DNA from: Iris pallida
Taxonomy: Eukaryota > Streptophyta > Magnoliopsida > Asparagales > Iridaceae
Reading direction: 5' to 3'
Length of the DNA: 64,000 nucleotides
Assembly: GCA_029216955.1 (NCBI GenBank)
Contig: JANAVB010005598.1
Coordinates: 2,005,900-2,069,899 of the forward strand
The notes below the pieces were generated by a model. That model saw nothing but the letters and a program-made list of their open reading frames with translations, had not been told where the DNA came from and made no database searches. Positions 31,101 to 42,900 of the stretch are shown here, piece by piece. Both the position numbers and the translations under genes were made by a program. Each line of letters opens with the position of its first letter. The first letter of the stretch is position 1.

Positions 31101-31837
31101 AGACAAAGAAGTTTGAGAAAAGACCAACGGGCCTTTTTTTTATTTTGAGGAGGAGAAGGAATAACCAAAGGACTACCCCCAGTGGATTGCTTCGGAGCAA
31201 CAGTGTGTTTGGGAGGAGGAGCAGAGCTTTTTCCTTTATTATGAGAAGAAGAGAGTTTAGCCAAAAGGCTGTCACTCTTGGATTGTGCAGGCATGCTTTG
31301 CGCATGGGTGGATGGCGTACTGGTTCTGGCCACGGAGACTGTGGTTTGCGCATCAGGAGTTCTTGCCACAGAGTGCCGATGGTGGACTCTGGTTGTTGGA
31401 GTGTTGGTTTGCGCAGGAAGATTGGCAGCCAACTGTGCCAGGGGCATAGGAGTCTTGCACTTAGCCAAGGCAGCATATGAAGTACTCTGTATACTGGCAA
31501 CAGCAGATTGTGCAGCATTAGTTGAGACAGATTGTGCAGCAGGCTTGATGACAAAAGCTTTCGACTGCGCAGCACTCTTGCTGGCAGACTGCGCAGGAGT
31601 CTTGCTGGGAGCATTAATAGACTGCACAGCAGTCTTTGGGACCCACACTGGGCGCACTTTGCTTGTGGCAGAAGTGGTTGTAGTGCGAGGAGTGGTCTTG
31701 GAGTTGATCATAGCCTCGTAGGCTGTCTGGTTGATCTTCACAACCAGTGTCTTCTGCGTCTTTCCGATAGACGCTACGTCACATTGAGTTGTCACTTCCT
31801 CGTCGGAGGAGAAAGTCGTCTCCAGCAGAGTCGCCAT
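28186..31837 (-). pseudogene. Element A gag with long N-terminal leader
   Basis: Starts at ATG 31837, whose bases overlap the primer-binding site. The leader (about 700 codons before the capsid-like core) is Ser/Thr/Ala/Gln-rich with repeated AQS tripeptides, whose codons spell the GCGCARTC words. The retrotransposon-gag core (GVAYDWYRSLPDG, FLERFYEGFNDMTMSAL, ESFIERFR) is followed by a zinc-knuckle-like CVYHRFIGHPTRAC near 28773. Frameshifts lie in a homopolymer near 31131-31142 and near 29388. Confidence 0.82.
31819..31836 (-). other. Primer-binding site of element A
   Basis: TGGCGACTCTGCTGGAGA on the minus strand, three bases downstream of the 5' LTR. TGGCGACTC would pair with the 3' end of a plant tRNA-Arg, as reported for Ogre/Tat relatives. 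The start codon ATG at 31837-31835 overlaps its first bases. Confidence 0.7.
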
Positions 31838-31839
31838 TT

Positions 31840-32746
31840 TATTTGCAAAAACAAAAGTTTAGAACTTTATTGATACAAACTTTGTAAAAGATTACAATTT
31901 GAATTCTGGAAATGGTACAACTGTAGGAATCCAATCTAGATGACGATTGCTTTATCCCTTGGACGATGTGAACTCTGAAGACGGAGCCTCTGAAGTTGAA
32001 AACGACTCTGGAATTGAAGGCAAAAAGCCTCGGAAGTTGAAGGCAAAAGTCTCGGAAGAATGCAGCAGCACTTGGGCAAGAACTCCTGGACTCTCTGAAC
32101 TTTAAAGTCTGATCTCTCTATGATCTGATCTCTGATCCCCTTGAATGGAGACTTGAAACTCTATTTATAGAGTTCTGAAAAATAACTAACTTTTAGTTAT
32201 TCTGGACTGCGCATGATAGATTGCGCAGCAATTGGATTGCACAACAGTGAACTGCGCAGACAGTTGTTGGATCATGGTCCAACTGTCTGGGACACATGGC
32301 ATCATTTGATTGCAATGCGCATGATCGTGCATTGACAGTTGCCACGTAATGAGCAATTGATGGCATGAATGCCACATGTACTTTGTCAGTTATGTTGATG
32401 AAACGTGCAACCTGAACTGCGCTGGCATTAGATTGCGCAGGCTTGGACTGCGCAGGAATGGATTGCACCAATATGGATTACGCTGCCAGCTGTCCTCGAG
32501 CACCGTGCTGCACGATTAAACAAACAGTCGCCTCATTCTCCGCGCTGTCAGCTGTCAAAAGATTTGATTTGTGTCAGGTAATGATGACGATTTGCCACGT
32601 CAGACTGCGCGCTTGATAATGTGCGCAATCTAGTATGCACAATCTATATGCTGCGCAATCTGATGTCTGCGCAGTTCATTTGAAAGATTCATTTCTTGAT
32701 CTTCTGACTTTGTTGACGTGTGCAACTTGATTTTTTAGGACCTACA
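31840..32746 (-). repeat. Element A 5' LTR with TATA box
   Basis: Starts TGTAGGTCC on the minus strand; the terminal CA is mutated to TA at 31841-31840. The TATA box CTCTATAAATAGAG is the complement of 32159-32172, so sense transcription should start near 32130. TGCGCA words crowd the ~430 bp upstream of the TATA. The other LTR agrees except for a few percent of sites. Confidence 0.9.
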
Positions 32747-33190
32747 CGGAGCTCGCTTGGATGCGTCGAGGCACGAAGTACCTTGGCGATTCGAAGCGTG
32801 CGGCCGCATGGAGTACAGACTTATACGGGACATAATGTATGGACATCGCCTTTCGAAGCTTCCGCTGGCTCAAGATTTGTATTGAGAGATGAGAGAGAGC
32901 TGAGTGACTTGTAATGTGAGAAAAGTGAGCACAAGAGACTTATAATCATGGCTTGCGCCTATTGTAATCTGATTGTTCAATATCAATAAAGAGTTCTTTT
33001 GAATAACTTGTGTTTTGATTCTAAATTTTTGCTGCATGTTCAATGTTTCTGCTTGGGACTTCAGTGCGATGATCCCGTCGCCGCCGATATAATCGGCCGT
33101 TATGAAATTGCCTTGCACGAGCGCAATCTAGGCTCATGCGGCATCACGCCTTAGCGAGGACGATCGCTCCTACGGGAGCGGGGCGTGACA

Positions 33191-33589
33191 CTGGGGGTAC
33201 GGTGCGTATGTGTCTGGGTGGGGAGGATGCCGTGAGGTTCGCCACGCGCACTGGCGACGCGGCCGTGGTGGCGAGCAGTAGCAGCGGACGGGCTACGCGG
33301 TGGCTTGCAACGGCTGGCGCAGGCGTAGGCGAGCACGGTGGCGAAGGGAATGGGGGGCACAGGGTTCGCTGGTGATGCGGGGCGGGGGCGGATGTGTGAG
33401 GGTGGATCGCCGAATTTGGGGGGGATGTGTGGGGGTGGGTCGCCTGATTGGAGGGGATGTGTGGGGATGGGTCATCGGATTTAGGGGGTGTGTGGGGGGG
33501 GTGGGCGCTGAGTGGTTGAAGGGGAGAGGGGGGAGAGGGGTTGGGGATGTTTTGAGGAGGACTCTGTAGAGGAAGGAAGGGGTATTTTA
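33191..33589. other. GC-rich non-coding stretch
   Basis: G-rich on the plus strand with repeated GGATGTGTGGGGGTGGGTC-like units around 33390-33510. Open frames here are long only because stops are rare in GC-rich DNA. The last ~40 bp (GGAAGGGGTATTTTAGTCC) weakly mirror sequence at about 13930-13960 on the other side of element E, as if both belonged to one older repeat. Confidence 0.4.
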
Positions 33590-33906
33590 GTCCCCTTCCT
33601 GAATTGATTTGTAAGAAAGTCACCCAACTGGGTAATAGACGTCTTGTTGCACCTGTATCTATGGAAGAGATCGAATGCATTGTCATGTCGACAGATCCTA
33701 ACAAATCTCCGGGTCCGGATGGATTTGGAAGCAAGTTCTATAAAATATACTGGACAGACTTGAAGGCAGCGGTGCTTGAAGTGGTACATGATTTCTTCAC
33801 TAATGGTCGTCTGATACGGGAGCTGAACCACACATTCCTTGTGCTTATTCCTAAAAAGGAGGGGTCAAATTTACTCTCCGACTTCCAAGCCATATCATGT
33901 TGTAAT
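33590..33906 (+). pseudogene. LINE reverse-transcriptase fragment
   Basis: Reads a plant L1-type RT N-terminal block: NKSPGPDGFGSKFYK, FFTNGRLIRELNHTFLVLIP and a changed ISCCN motif. Similarity stops at about 33906 and the remaining RT, including the YADD region, is absent. It has no relation in sequence order to the LINE end at 1-327. Confidence 0.75.
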
Positions 33907-34310
33907 TTAGGTCCAAACTCTAAGCTAGTATAAAATCCAAGGTCTAGAGATAATTAGTCCTTTTATACCCAAAATACTTATTAAAAAAATTAGAGCATCC
34001 ATAATGAGAGTGGATTGAAGTGCTACATTTTTTGTTTTATTCAAATTTATAGCACTTCGGAGCTGCATTAGGCTCTTGCCCAGACTTAAAAATGCTAGCA
34101 AGTCAAGAGGCTCTCCTAATTTGGAGCATATCCTAGCTCGTGAATAGTAACCCAATTGGATCCACCAAGAGGGGAAAAAAGGAAAAAATAAATAAAGAAA
34201 AAAGATAAGGTTGATTTGGAGTATGAATTTGTTGTTATTTGTAGTGTGTCATTGTGTGCCAATGAAGGGGACTTAAAAAAATGGGGTATGATATGGAGTG
34301 TATCCACAGT
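33907..34310. other. AT-rich non-coding stretch
   Basis: Contains GAGCATCCATAATG at about 33994, similar to the ends of Tourist-like MITEs, but no matching opposite end was found. Otherwise nothing recognised. Confidence 0.35.
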
Positions 34311-37300
34311 TGTAACACCCACTTTTCTAAAATAAGGGTAATTTTGAACTTTTGTAAAAGTTTATTATTTAATAATAGGATTTATAATTTATGGAAATTT
34401 TTAATTAATTTAATACTATTTAAAATTGGTGAATTATAATTTTGATTTATTAGCTAGTGAACCCTAGAACTGTTGAGCCTAGAGACTAACTATGACCATG
34501 GGGACCTAACCATGTGATTAGAATGACTATTTACAACTTTTTAGGCTAAGGATATTTTGGTCATTTTGTGACTTTTGAATTATTTAGGATTTTGATTAAT
34601 TGGTGAATTTTAGATTATTTTAATAATATTTAAATTGATGTATTATGATTTTGGTCATTTTTCATATTTTAATATTTTGGAAATTTTTTATATTTTTAAT
34701 ATTGTTTTTATTGGATTTGTTTAGTCGGGTTTGAGTTTCGTCTCGTTCCGACTTGTATTATGACCCGGGTAGCTTAAACTCTAGATGGGACCCAAAATTA
34801 AGTCAAGCATGGCCCACAAAACCCAACATTTAAGTTAGTTAGTTAGACTAATTTTTATCATGTTAGAATGGTTAAGTTAGAGACTCAAAACTAGATCATT
34901 TTGACCCCAAACTTGAACCTAGTCTAGACTTAACCATATGAGACTAGAGAGGGGCAATTAGAACATTTTCCATTAGCCCTAATGGACTCTTTATGGTAGC
35001 CACCATTAGGGGAGAATGATTCATTTCATTCATTACAATATTGTCTCTTTTATTTTCCTTTTGTTCTTCCCTAATTTTAGAGACCCTTCCCTTTGATTTG
35101 ATCTCCAAATCAAATCATTCCTTCACCAAATCTTCTCTCAATCATTTCCATTCTCCAAGGAAAAGATGCTACCAAGGATTGAAAGAGAAGTGCAAGGAGG
35201 AGTGTCCACTTTGAGGGATCTTCGTATCGGAGCCGTGTCCTAAAGGATTTCATTGGGATTCCACTCCCAATAGGTAAAACCCATCCTCTAAATCGATTTT
35301 CTTTGCATATAAATTAGTTTTGAATTCGTAGGATCCATCTTCATGTATATGTCCCCTTTAGATTCAAATTTGAGGCCATTTGGAGCTCTTTTGAGAATTT
35401 TAGATATGTGTCTTGTGTCCTACTTGATAGATCCCAAATTAGGACACCCCATGTGTATATATGTATGATAATAGTTTAAATATATATTTAAATTCAGTTT
35501 TAGAATGGTTAGAGAGTGGATTGATCTTAGTTAGGATGGTTAGAATGAGTTTCATTTGGATACCTATGTTGGTATCCAAGTATCTTGGCCTACATGTGTT
35601 TCTTTTGTCCAAAACAACTCAAATTCGTCATAATATTCATCTACGTTTTTATTAACCAAAGCAACTTAGAAATGTCATAACTTTTAGCTTAGAACTCCGT
35701 TTAATCTTCTTTTTTTAAAAGAACCGTAACGAAGTTAGCTTTCCAAATATATATTTTAATAAGCCAAAATCTTTCTATAACTTTTTGTAAAATTATTTGA
35801 GTGTCAGCTGTCCGAAAGACAAACGTGTTTCGGTGTTTTTACGATTTCGGGAGATTTCGGACACAAAAATGCGATCCGTTTGAAGTTTCAGAAAGCTAAC
35901 ACGAAGGGCTACGACATACTTTAATCCTAGAATTTAGTGAAGGCCCAATTGGTACAGTATTGATTTTAAGTAGAAGAGTGACTATACGACATAGGCATTT
36001 TGTGTAACCTATGAGCCTATGTAGTATGGATATTAAATGAATGTAGAGTATGTAATGCATAATATATTAGATGAATGAAATGATATATATATGATATATA
36101 TCCTCTTTATATTAATGTATATATATGGTTGAATGCAAGCATGTAGGAATGCAATCAATGTAATGTATGTAAGCAATACATAAATGCATGAATGAAAGAA
36201 TGATATACAATGCATGCATGAAAGTATATAATGAATGCTAGATATGAATGCAAGGTATACATGTAATGATAGATATGAATGCATAATGTATACATAATGT
36301 AATACAATATATAATGATAGCATGTATGGTAATGTAGAATATATGATGCAAGCATGTATATGTCCACTGTTTTTCTTTTTCCTTACATTTTTCCTTCCCT
36401 TCCCTTTCTATTTCAATTTTTTCCCTTTTTTCCCTCTTCTATTTTTACATGTTGTATACGATGTATATAATATATAGATGCATGTAAGTATGTAATATGA
36501 TGAATGACATGTATGTAATAAAAATAAGTATATGTATACAACTTAATGATATGTGAATAGATATAATGCCTGAACTGAAGTATGCATGCATATGGGATAT
36601 GAATGAATGATATATATAGGTGGTAAGGTAATGTAATGTATGTATTCACATATATTTTGAGTTAAATATATGAGTTTGTATGCATATATTATATGTATGC
36701 ATGTATGCAGGAATGAATGTAATATAATGTAGAGTATGTATATATGAATATAATGTATGCAAGTATATAATATATTCAAATATATATGTATGCATCTAAG
36801 TATGTATGTAGTGATAACATGAATGAATGAATGAATGTATAAATGCATGAATGAATGTCATATATGAATGAATGATGAATAAATCAAAGGTACAGGTAAA
36901 ATATAATCCATTGTAATGAATGTTAACATATATAATGTATAAAAGTAGGTACGTAAATGTGCATGAATGTATATATCTATGTAACTATGTAAATATGCAT
37001 GATGTAACATATGCCTATATATATAAATATGTATGTAATGTGGATATGCATGTATATATGAAGGTATGTATTTATATATAGTATCTATTTTATATTATGC
37101 ATTGTTGTGGTTCACATTGCCTTGTGATTGTGTGAGTGCTAGCCTAGGCTTGGTTAGGCCTAGTGAGACTTGTTAGACTTGTTTGGGCTAGGACTTGACC
37201 TAGTTGACCTAGTTTGACTAGTATAGTTGACTAGAGTTGACCAAGGGTTGACTTTAGCCTAGATTGATCCTAAACATCATGTAGATGCATTGTAGCAGTC

Positions 37301-37508
37301 TATTATACTATTTTAGACATGTAGTGACTTGTACTGTTCTATAGGAGCCAGAACCACTCCTCGGACAGTATATTCTCTTCAGATATTCAGGATACCAGGC
37401 GAGTACATTCTATGATCATTTCATATCTTGTTTAGAATTATATTTCCTGCTTTAGATTACTTTACTTGATGCTGACACGTTGGTAAAACGGATTAGTGCT
37501 ATATGGAT
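34311..37508 (+). mobile_element. Degenerate LTR-like sequence (F)
   Basis: Begins TGTAACACCCACTTTTC, a start typical of plant gypsy LTRs. Its 5' ~550 bp share blocks with 37509-37754: CACTTTTCTAA.ATA.GGGTAA, a GTCGGGTT...TTCCGACTT block and CATGGCCCAC.AAAC. The 3' part contains GATACCAGGCGAGTACATTC, also LTR-like. No gag-pol found. The right boundary and target duplication are uncertain. Confidence 0.45.
36030..37090. repeat. ATGTATATGAATG-type degenerate microsatellite
   Basis: About 1 kb built of ATGTA, ATGAATG and TATATA words without a fixed period, interrupted at about 36365-36450 by a pyrimidine-rich block. It lies inside F. The long open frames (Tyr/Ile/His-rich) on the minus strand come from this composition. 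Confidence 0.75.
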
Positions 37509-37754
37509 TGTCACCCTCACTTTTCTAAGATAGGGGTAAAATGGTAATTTTCTATTTTTGAATATTTTGGGAATTTTATTTCATGAATGTTAATATTTAA
37601 TGATTATAGGAGTCGGGTTCGAATTTCATCACATTCCGACTTAAATCGGGACTCCGGAGAATTTTGACTTAAGTTGTGTTTAACACATTAATTAGCCATG
37701 GCCCACCAAACTTAACATTTAGGTCTAGGAGTTTGGACTAATCCCACATGAGTG
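37509..37754 (+). mobile_element. Truncated LTR-like start related to F
   Basis: Starts TGTCACCCTCACTTTTCTAA and follows the first blocks of F at moderate similarity until element B begins at about 37755. It is too different from 34311 on to be the partner LTR of a recent insertion; more likely a related older copy cut by element B. Confidence 0.45.
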
Positions 37755-39995
37755 TGTAGAAGCATGGAATTTCACGATCAGAAATCCTATACGCCAAACA
37801 CTACATACGCCAGGGAGCTCAGACAAAGTATTTGACAAAGCAAAACAAAGACATAGACATTGAAAGGGGATTTTTATTTACATATAAAAGTCTATTACAT
37901 GTCTAGAAAAGGCTGTACAAAGGAGAACTTCTACAAAAAGAAAAGATCCTAAGTCTACAGCCAGGCGCAGCGATCATCATGCGCTCTTGAACAGGCGCAG
38001 CGATCATCATGCGCTCTTGAACAGGCGCAGCAGCCACCATGCGCTCTCAGTCAGGCGCATCCCACCATGCGCCCTCAGCGGGGCACATCCTTTCAGCAGC
38101 TCAGTTATGTGCATCCTCAGTTATGTGCATCCCTTCAGCAGCCCAGTTATTTGCCACTCTTCCAGCCAAGCTCACCGCCGTCTAAATGCTTCGACTAATG
38201 AAGCATTTATTGAGCAGAACGAGGGTGGCAATCAACCCTCTAGCTGGAGAAAGAGCTCCCCAAACCGAGGAAGAGAGGAGCACCGCAAATCGACTTGTGG
38301 CCAGGGGAGGCTTCGAAAGAGCCTCCAAAGACCAAGGAAGACCGCAATCGAAACCGCGGCTAAAGGAGCATCTTTCAACACAACCAGAATGGGCAACACC
38401 CACTCTGACAGGAGAAAGAGCCCCCAAAGCCGCAGCACCGCAATTCCGATCTGCGGCTCTTCCAGAATAACGGAGACGAGGCTCGAGCATCCCAATCTTT
38501 GGATGCAACAGGCACCTTCCGCCTGCCTCAGAAGCCCTCGACTCCTACTTTTGGATGTAACAGTCATCTTCAAGTGCATCAATGAAGACATTGCGTCGCA
38601 TCTTCACCCTCGGGAGCATCTCATCAACAGAATGTGCTCGAGCAAAATTCACTTCGGGAAGACGTGAGAGAACGAGAAGCAAACTCTCTCCATGTTACTA
38701 TTTATAGGCCGCACAAATCAAACCCATGCGCCAAGTGGATGGCTCTCCGAATCCCGTGCAATGAATTTGCATTAAATGGATGAACCAGACGCTTCGAATT
38801 TAGCCAAGTCAAAAACGGCTATTTAAAGCACTCGTAGAACGGAACAGTCGCACCATTAAAGACGTGTCACAAAGAGCGGATGCGTCGGCCAGACCGCGCA
38901 TCACACAGACGCGCCCTTCAACACCAAGCGCCTCCCAAGGATGCGCCCTTCAACACCAAGCGCCTCACAGGGGATACGCTCCCATGCGTCCCCATACGCC
39001 TAGTGGAACGCCGATCGATGCGCCCACTCAACTGTCCATCGAATGTCAAAAACATTAAATGCTGAAGTCTGACAGAGTTGGCAGCACGCCTCCCGAAGAC
39101 TGAACAGTTGACAGCTTTTTCAGAAGACGAAGCGTCACCTATGTCAGCATTATCATTACTCTTCCTCCGACGGTTACTGCCATGTGGTCGCCCAACCACT
39201 TGCATGCGCCTCCGCAGCCATGCGCCCGAAACTCTGCATGCACCTCAAAAGCCATGCGCCTCAGACTTTTCTCTGATCCCTAAAGACAGAAGTAAAGTCA
39301 CCTTTGAAGCCTCGCATGCGCCTCAAAAGCCATGCGCCCCGAATGGTTCGTGACTCCTAAAGGTTACGAGCCAAAGTCTCCTCATGCGCCCAATCCCAGG
39401 CACATCCTACCAGATCATTCCCCATCAAATCCGAGATCTCTGAGCCATGGGTCGATGACACGTGTCCTTTGACTCGATTCACCCAAGATCTCAGCAACAG
39501 AAAGATCTTCTTCCCTGCTACATGCCGGCTCACAACAGCAGCATGAAGAATTCAACCCCTCAATCAGGGCGCATCGTCCATGTGCCTCCATCCGCAATCA
39601 CCACGTGGCGTTCCCGCGTCCAGGCGCTTCCTATATATGCACGCATGAGTAGCCAGCCTGCAAAGCTATAAATAGAGGGATCATCCCCTTCTTACACACA
39701 CACAGAGACGAACATACATCTACAGACAGAGACGTCGCACCACCACAGAGGCAGATACAGACACTCAACGTCTTTCTCCTCTTCGCAAGCTCCAGCATTC
39801 AGGACAACCCAGACCTTCAGAGAACCGATAACCGTCGTCAGATCGTCAACGGAGTCAATACATTACCACTCGCTCCATCGACACAAGGGATCCAGATAAA
39901 CAAAAGTGTACTCCTAGGACTACATCTAAGTCCTATATTGTAACACTGTTCTGTTTGTATTAAAATTTGCAATCAAAAGATTTTAATGGCAAACA
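37755..39995 (+). repeat. Element B 5' LTR
   Basis: The end is fixed by GGCAAACA at 39995 followed by AGC and the PBS. The start TGTAGAAGC at 37755 is a guess from a TG start and the loss of F-like sequence. Within it are four ~30-bp tandem units of AGGCGCAGC...ATGCGCTC (from 37963, 37993, 38023, 38053) and many CATGCGCC words between 38860 and 39400. The 226-codon open frame at 37987-38667 is not considered a gene. Confidence 0.7.
39666..39675 (+). promoter_or_regulatory. TATA box in LTR B
   Basis: CTATAAATAG, the same decamer as in element A, followed after about 25 bases by a CA-rich likely transcription start (ACACACACACAGAG). Sense transcripts would carry a ~290-base leader before the gag ATG. 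Confidence 0.65.
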
Positions 39996-42900
39996 AGCTG
40001 GCGACTCTGCTGGGGACCTCTTTCTCCTCTACCGAGAAAGCTGTGTCGCAATCCGACGACGTGAAGGTGGGGTCCTCCCACAAGACGCTGGTCGTACGCC
40101 TCAATCAACAGGCGTATGAGGAGTTCATCTCTGAAGGCAGTGCGAGTCCTTCGAAGCGGCTGCCGAAGCCGAAGAAGACCCGCCGAGTCTGGGTGCGCAA
40201 GGTCGACGCCTCTGGCACAACCACCGAAGGGGATACGCCGATCCAGCCTTCCCTTCCCGCTGACGTCCTCAGCAACCAAGATGCGCCCACCGGTGCAGCA
40301 TATCTTTCGGAGAAACGTGCAGCTGACCACATTCCCCAGCCATCTCCCTCTCAGGCGAGGAAGATGCGTCGACGGAGCAGGGGCGCAGCCAATGCCCCGC
40401 ACATCACCTCTGATACGCCACAGAAGGTCTCTGTCTTTGACAGACTCACTCGCTATAATGGCGAGGAGAATTTGGATTCTGAGTACTATGTGCCCCAGCG
40501 GACTGGTACGAAGAAGTCTAAGGCAGCACGGGCTATGCGCCCCAAACGTGCTATGCCAGCAATAAACCAGAAGCATGCACTCACAATCATACGCGCTGCT
40601 GATGCTAAGCTGTATAAGGTCGACTCAGGTGCTTCTGCGCCAGAAACGAGCCGACCTTCAAAGTCCTTATCTCACTTGGGTGCATCTATTGCTTTCACAA
40701 CCAAGTCGAGCAAGGCAAACCCAGTGGTCTTGAACTCCCGCGCCTCCTCTGGTTGTGCGTCTAAGGTCCGTTCAAGTCACTTTAAATGTTGTTCCCCCAC
40801 TACTGATCGGGATGCCTGTTTGGTGTTATATCAGGGGATGCAGTATTCACTTGACCACCCCGGCGCTTGGCCTTGCCATGCGCCTGAAGGGGGTGCAAAG
40901 GTGGCACTCTCCTCCAACGATCTGTGTAACGTGATCACTCACAAGCGCCAATCAGGAGAGTCGACTCACAAGCACGATGCGCCCCTCACAGGACACACTT
41001 GTGCTGTGGTCACCATCAACTGCTGTTACAAGACAGCAGCCCCACCAAGACAGTCGGTGTTCCAGCGGCTGCAATCATCGACACCCCTCAGACTTCGTCT
41101 CGGAAAGAAGGTGTCAACAAAAGAAGAGCCAAGGGTTACTTCATGCAACGTGATCTCTAACTCCTCGTCAGTCCGAAAGACGACTGGCAATTCCTCGTCC
41201 TCGTCCAAGAGCCAGCCGAGGAAAACCAAGGCAAGTGTCTCGTCCTCCGAAGTGTTAGAAGGCACTCGGGGGAGGAAAAAGATCATAGAGGAAGCTGGGG
41301 GTAGTCAGACCATTATCGAGCCTCCTTCCGAAGATGAAGGTGTCTTCCAAAGCACAGCTGGGGCAGATCTTCATCCTCGAGGTGAAGTCAGCCTCCCGGA
41401 CGTGGCTGGGGGTCGTCTAGCCCCTGTAGATCTACATCTCGAAGATGAAGAAGTCCTTCAGGACGAGGGTGTCCCCCAAAACATAGCTGGGGGTAGTCTA
41501 GCCCCTGCGGATCTGAGTCTTGGAGATGAAGAAGTCCTTTAAGACAGAACTGAGGGTAATCAGGCCCTTGCAGATGCTTCCGTCGAAAATGTTCTCCAGA
41601 ACATAGCTGGGGGTACCCAAGACGAAGCTTCAGGAGAGACAACTCCCCTACACGAGAGTGAGGCCGAGAGTGAAGCCTCAACCGATCCATCCACTTCCGG
41701 CCACGTCATGACAGTATACATGGCTGGGGGTGATACCGAGTCTGATGCGCCGCCACCAGACCTCGTCCACCGCATGGATACCCTGGAAGGAGGACTCAAA
41801 ACCCTCTCTGCCTCCATGCAAACACTGACTCAAGCAGTATTTGAGATACGGTCAGCTTTGGCCAGGACACCTTCCACCGGTCCCGACCCGGGGGCCAATG
41901 GAGAATCGAGTGTACCCCTTCAACGGGTATATTTGGATACGGATCGCCGCGAAGCACCTCGGACATCGGAGCCCTCAAATGCCCAACTCCAGGTGGTACC
42001 ACCTTTCCCGACTCCCAGCTCCACGGAAGACGTGGTCGAGATGATCAGGGATGAGTCCAAGACGAAACAAGAGGAGCACCAAAAGATGGGAATTCCCGAA
42101 CCTTATCCCCTCGAGTGCAACAAAGTGGTTTATCCTCCTAAGTATAAACCACAGACACTGACGCCCTACGACGGGAAAGACTCTCCGCGTCGCTATCTGA
42201 CGTACTTCCAGTCTCAGACGGGACATCTTCCGAAGGAGGACGCACTACTCCCCAGCATATTTGTCGGGGCACTAAAGGGAGTGGCGTACGACTGGTACTG
42301 CAGCCTCCCCGACAATTCCATATCTTCCTTCGACGACCTGACGCACCTTTTTCTCGACCGTTTCTACGACGGCGGGAAGGACATGACAATGGCGTCCCTC
42401 ACAGAAATACGCCAGAAGGAGAAGGAAACAGTTCGAGTATTCATCGAACGCTTCCGACAGGCCAGCTTCAGACTGCCCCCAGGCATGCCAGAACATGCGC
42501 TCCTCTCCTCCTGCAGCATGAACATGCTGCCTGCAGTCAAACTCTGGCTCAACTCTACTCCTCCTCCCGACTGGAGCTCCTTGATCATTGAAGCAGAAGC
42601 CGCAGAAAAGAAGGCGGCCAATGCTCCTCTTCTGGGAGTCAGTTTTCCTGTCTTTGAGGACAAGGGGAAACGACCTGCAGCCAACAACCCCGGACGAGAG
42701 ACGAAGGGGAAACAGGCGTTGACTGTCAATGCCTCAAAAGGTGTATCAGCGCCAACTCGGAAGCCTCCACTTGCACTAAGGCCAAAGGAGGTTTATTCGT
42801 TCAACGATGAAGACACCTTGCAACTCTTTGAGATATTGAAGCAGGGTGACAAGATCAAGTTGTCGGACCCGAAGCGTCCCGACGAGGTTGGGAAAGTGGA

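Larger units (their letters stand above)
16018..32746 (-). mobile_element. Element A: complete Tat-type Ty3/gypsy retrotransposon
   Basis: A 16.7-kb element on the minus strand with matching LTRs at 16018-16922 and 31840-32746 and a perfect 5-bp TSD CGGAG (16013-16017, 32747-32751). Sense order on the minus strand: 5' LTR, PBS, gag, protease, RT, RNase H, a second archaeal-type RNase H, integrase, then a long 3' region with genes on the opposite strand, a purine tract and the 3' LTR. The extra RNase H and the large antisense 3' region place it in the Tat part of the non-chromovirus gypsy elements. It is defective, with at least four frameshifts and five in-frame stops in gag-pol. It is inserted in solo LTR E. 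Confidence 0.9.
14168..33190 (+). mobile_element. Element E: solo LTR (~2.3 kb) split by element A
   Basis: E occupies 14168-16017 and 32752-33190. It starts TGTAGTGCCCCG and ends GGGGCGTGACA. The flanks CCGGG (14163-14167) and CTGGG (33191-33195) look like a 5-bp TSD with one mismatch. Near the 3' end AATAAA lies at 32985-32990. Its last ~130 bp (GGCATCACGCCTTAGCGAGG...GGGGCGTGACA) match the terminus of element D. No gag-pol belongs to it here, so it is read as a solo LTR of a gypsy-like family. Removing element A and one copy of CGGAG restores one continuous LTR of about 2.29 kb. Confidence 0.7.

Noticed and set aside
33994..34310. Second Tourist-like MITE starting GAGCATCCATAATG
   Set aside because: Only one end could be found and no TAA duplication confirmed.
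36033..36848. Tyr/Ile/His-rich minus-strand frames
   Set aside because: Produced by the ATGTATATGAATG degenerate microsatellite.
34311..37754. A complete LTR element formed by F and the related start at 37509
   Set aside because: The two copies differ too much to be an LTR pair, no internal coding sequence is present and no target duplication was found.
37987..38667. 226-codon plus-strand open frame
   Set aside because: Lies within LTR B upstream of its TATA box, is built from the repeated ATGCGC units, and has no recognisable domain.
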